From Pardosa pseudoannulata (lineage: Eukaryota; Arthropoda; Arachnida; Araneae; Lycosidae), in assembly GCA_032207245.1 (NCBI GenBank), contig CM063502.1:139227673-139291672 (forward strand): DNA of 64,000 nucleotides, read 5' to 3'. The notes below the pieces were generated by a model. The model was not told where the DNA came from. It was given only the letters and a program-made list of their open reading frames with translations, and searched no databases. The translations under genes and the position numbers were made by a program. Positions within the stretch are counted from its first letter, which is position 1, and each line of letters begins with the position of its first letter. Positions 62,810 to 64,000 of this stretch are shown one piece after another.

Positions 62810-64000
62810 ACTTTTAGATTTGTATGAAGCTTATATTTATATGAAAAGGTTAAATAACTCTAGGGACAATAATTTACTCTTTCAAGGCTAATCAGATGGA
62901 TAACTAGTGTTCATAGTCAATTCTGGGGAACTTCAAACGAACATACAATCAAATAGTTAATTCAAATCTAGAGTATCTCGAAGAGCACGTTTTAACCGTT
63001 CTTGAATTATAATTTAATAAAATAAAGCTAAGAAAACAAGGAAAATCACCTAAAGCTGTCTGGTTGGTTCGACTAAAGACAGATGGCGTTGCTAACAAAA
63101 CTGATCTAAGTGAAGAAAAGTCGTACCTTCAAAATCAACTATAATAGAAACTAACGGGAACTGATAATTCCGGGGAATAACTAATGGATTTTTTACATAT
63201 GGATATGTGAAAATTAAATTTGAACTGGAAACTACATTAATATTGTATTACAACTAAACATATTAATGTCGTTACCGTTTTATTTACTTCCATGTAAGAA
63301 GTAATGGAACTGCTGCAATCGTGAAAATTTTTGGTGGTCAGAACTTAACGGAAATACCCATTTTTACCATTCCTGAATCCATTTTTACTACTTTCTGTGA
63401 AACGTCTTTACGTAATACATTCAAGAAAACTTTAAGTTTGAAACATTAGTAAACATATTATTTGAAACATATTCGTTTTGTCTAGTGTTGGATTGACGTA
63501 TGTACATACATATGTCCTATAACTCATAAACAATTATCCGAAAAAAATTCTTAAATATTTGATTTATATTTAGGACTGTTGTAGCAGGTAGTTTCTATCT
63601 TCCTTTTTGACTGCAATTTGCATTTTATAGAGAGAAAAATTTCAATTTGAAGGCTATAAACACTGACATAAAGCCAATTAGTCGTAGAATGTTGAAATCT
63701 TATATTTAGAAATGTTGTAATATATAGTTATCTCTTTTGTATTGTAAACAGCTCTCTGTATAGCAAAGAACCTAAATATAATGTATACTAATGCTACCGC
63801 CTTTCTCCAGATGGCTCTGCTTAAGTTCTATAATCTATATATTCATATGCAATTCAAACAATGCATTTTATGTCTATTAAAAATTTAAAAAATCTACTGT
63901 ATTCAAGGAATAAGTTTGATTTTTTACTGTTTTATTACTTCCTGATACAGAGTAAAATATGTATTGTAATCGTGAAAAATTTCAGTTTGTAAAGTTTTTT
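62810..64000. other. AT-rich end of window, no gene recognised
   Basis: A splice-like site at about 63047 is not followed by a family-like reading frame. Nothing else supported. Confidence 0.5.

Noticed and set aside
63020..63060. Acceptor-like site followed by GTGATTTT on the minus strand, resembling the start of a B exon
   Set aside because: The reading frame after it (DFPCFLSFILL) lacks the EEEVLxWL and I-E-E-V features.

Overview
The window looks like a piece of an AT-rich arthropod nuclear genome, plausibly a spider or another chelicerate. The evidence is many short exons separated by kilobase introns, GT-AG splice sites, long AT/CA microsatellites, decayed Tc1/mariner, pogo (Tigger-like) and hAT DNA transposons, and tRNA-derived SINE fragments. 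There are no bacterial operons, rRNA genes or intact tRNA genes. The species is inferred; the sequence does not name it.

The one gene I can support lies on the minus strand from about 40.1 kb down to 0.7 kb and runs out of the window on the left. It has 23 recognisable exons in strict alternation between two types. A-type exons (60-62 codons) encode the middle and end of a thioredoxin fold: the position where CxxC sits in active thioredoxins, an acidic helix around ELENIDD, the strand 'FVKIDD', the 'EYGI' turn, a conserved cis-proline region such as LPALVYF, and a final Y-x-G. B-type exons (44-48 codons) encode the linker helix (DLxxEEEVLxWL), then I-E-(E/D)-V, a helix, and the first beta strand (VAVLF). 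One complete fold therefore spans the end of a B exon, the next A exon and the start of the next B exon. Every exon length is a multiple of three (the interrupted E21 apart) and every intron is phase 1, so the gene is a run of B-A modules: one leading A exon followed by eleven B-A pairs, about 1,230 codons visible. Only three of twelve A exons keep a CxxC pair, so most folds are probably structural or binding domains, like the PDI b domains or calsequestrin, rather than oxidoreductases. I do not recognise a gene symbol.

Two places hold damaged extra copies of the array. At 2.69-3.33 kb, noisy partial copies of neighbouring exon and intron sequence split one A exon in two. At 21.2-21.6 kb there is a deletion-ridden copy of the adjacent B-A pair. 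Both could be assembly artefacts or recent decayed duplications.

Between exons: 3.45-4.53 kb is a truncated pogo element; 5.46-6.85 kb and 29.4-32.1 kb hold decayed Tc1/mariner sequence; 14.71-15.26 kb is a mariner-like inverted-repeat element; microsatellites lie at 1.5, 19.6, 23.2 and 36.8 kb. From 40.1 to 64 kb I find no convincing coding exon. That part holds a pogo element with a hAT element nested in it and a target-site duplication (43.7-45.3 kb), an 87-bp tandem repeat (54.4-54.85 kb), SINE fragments, and a hAT-type MITE (62.5-62.8 kb). The 5' end of the gene (start codon, probable signal peptide, first B exon) must lie upstream in unrecognised sequence or beyond 64 kb.
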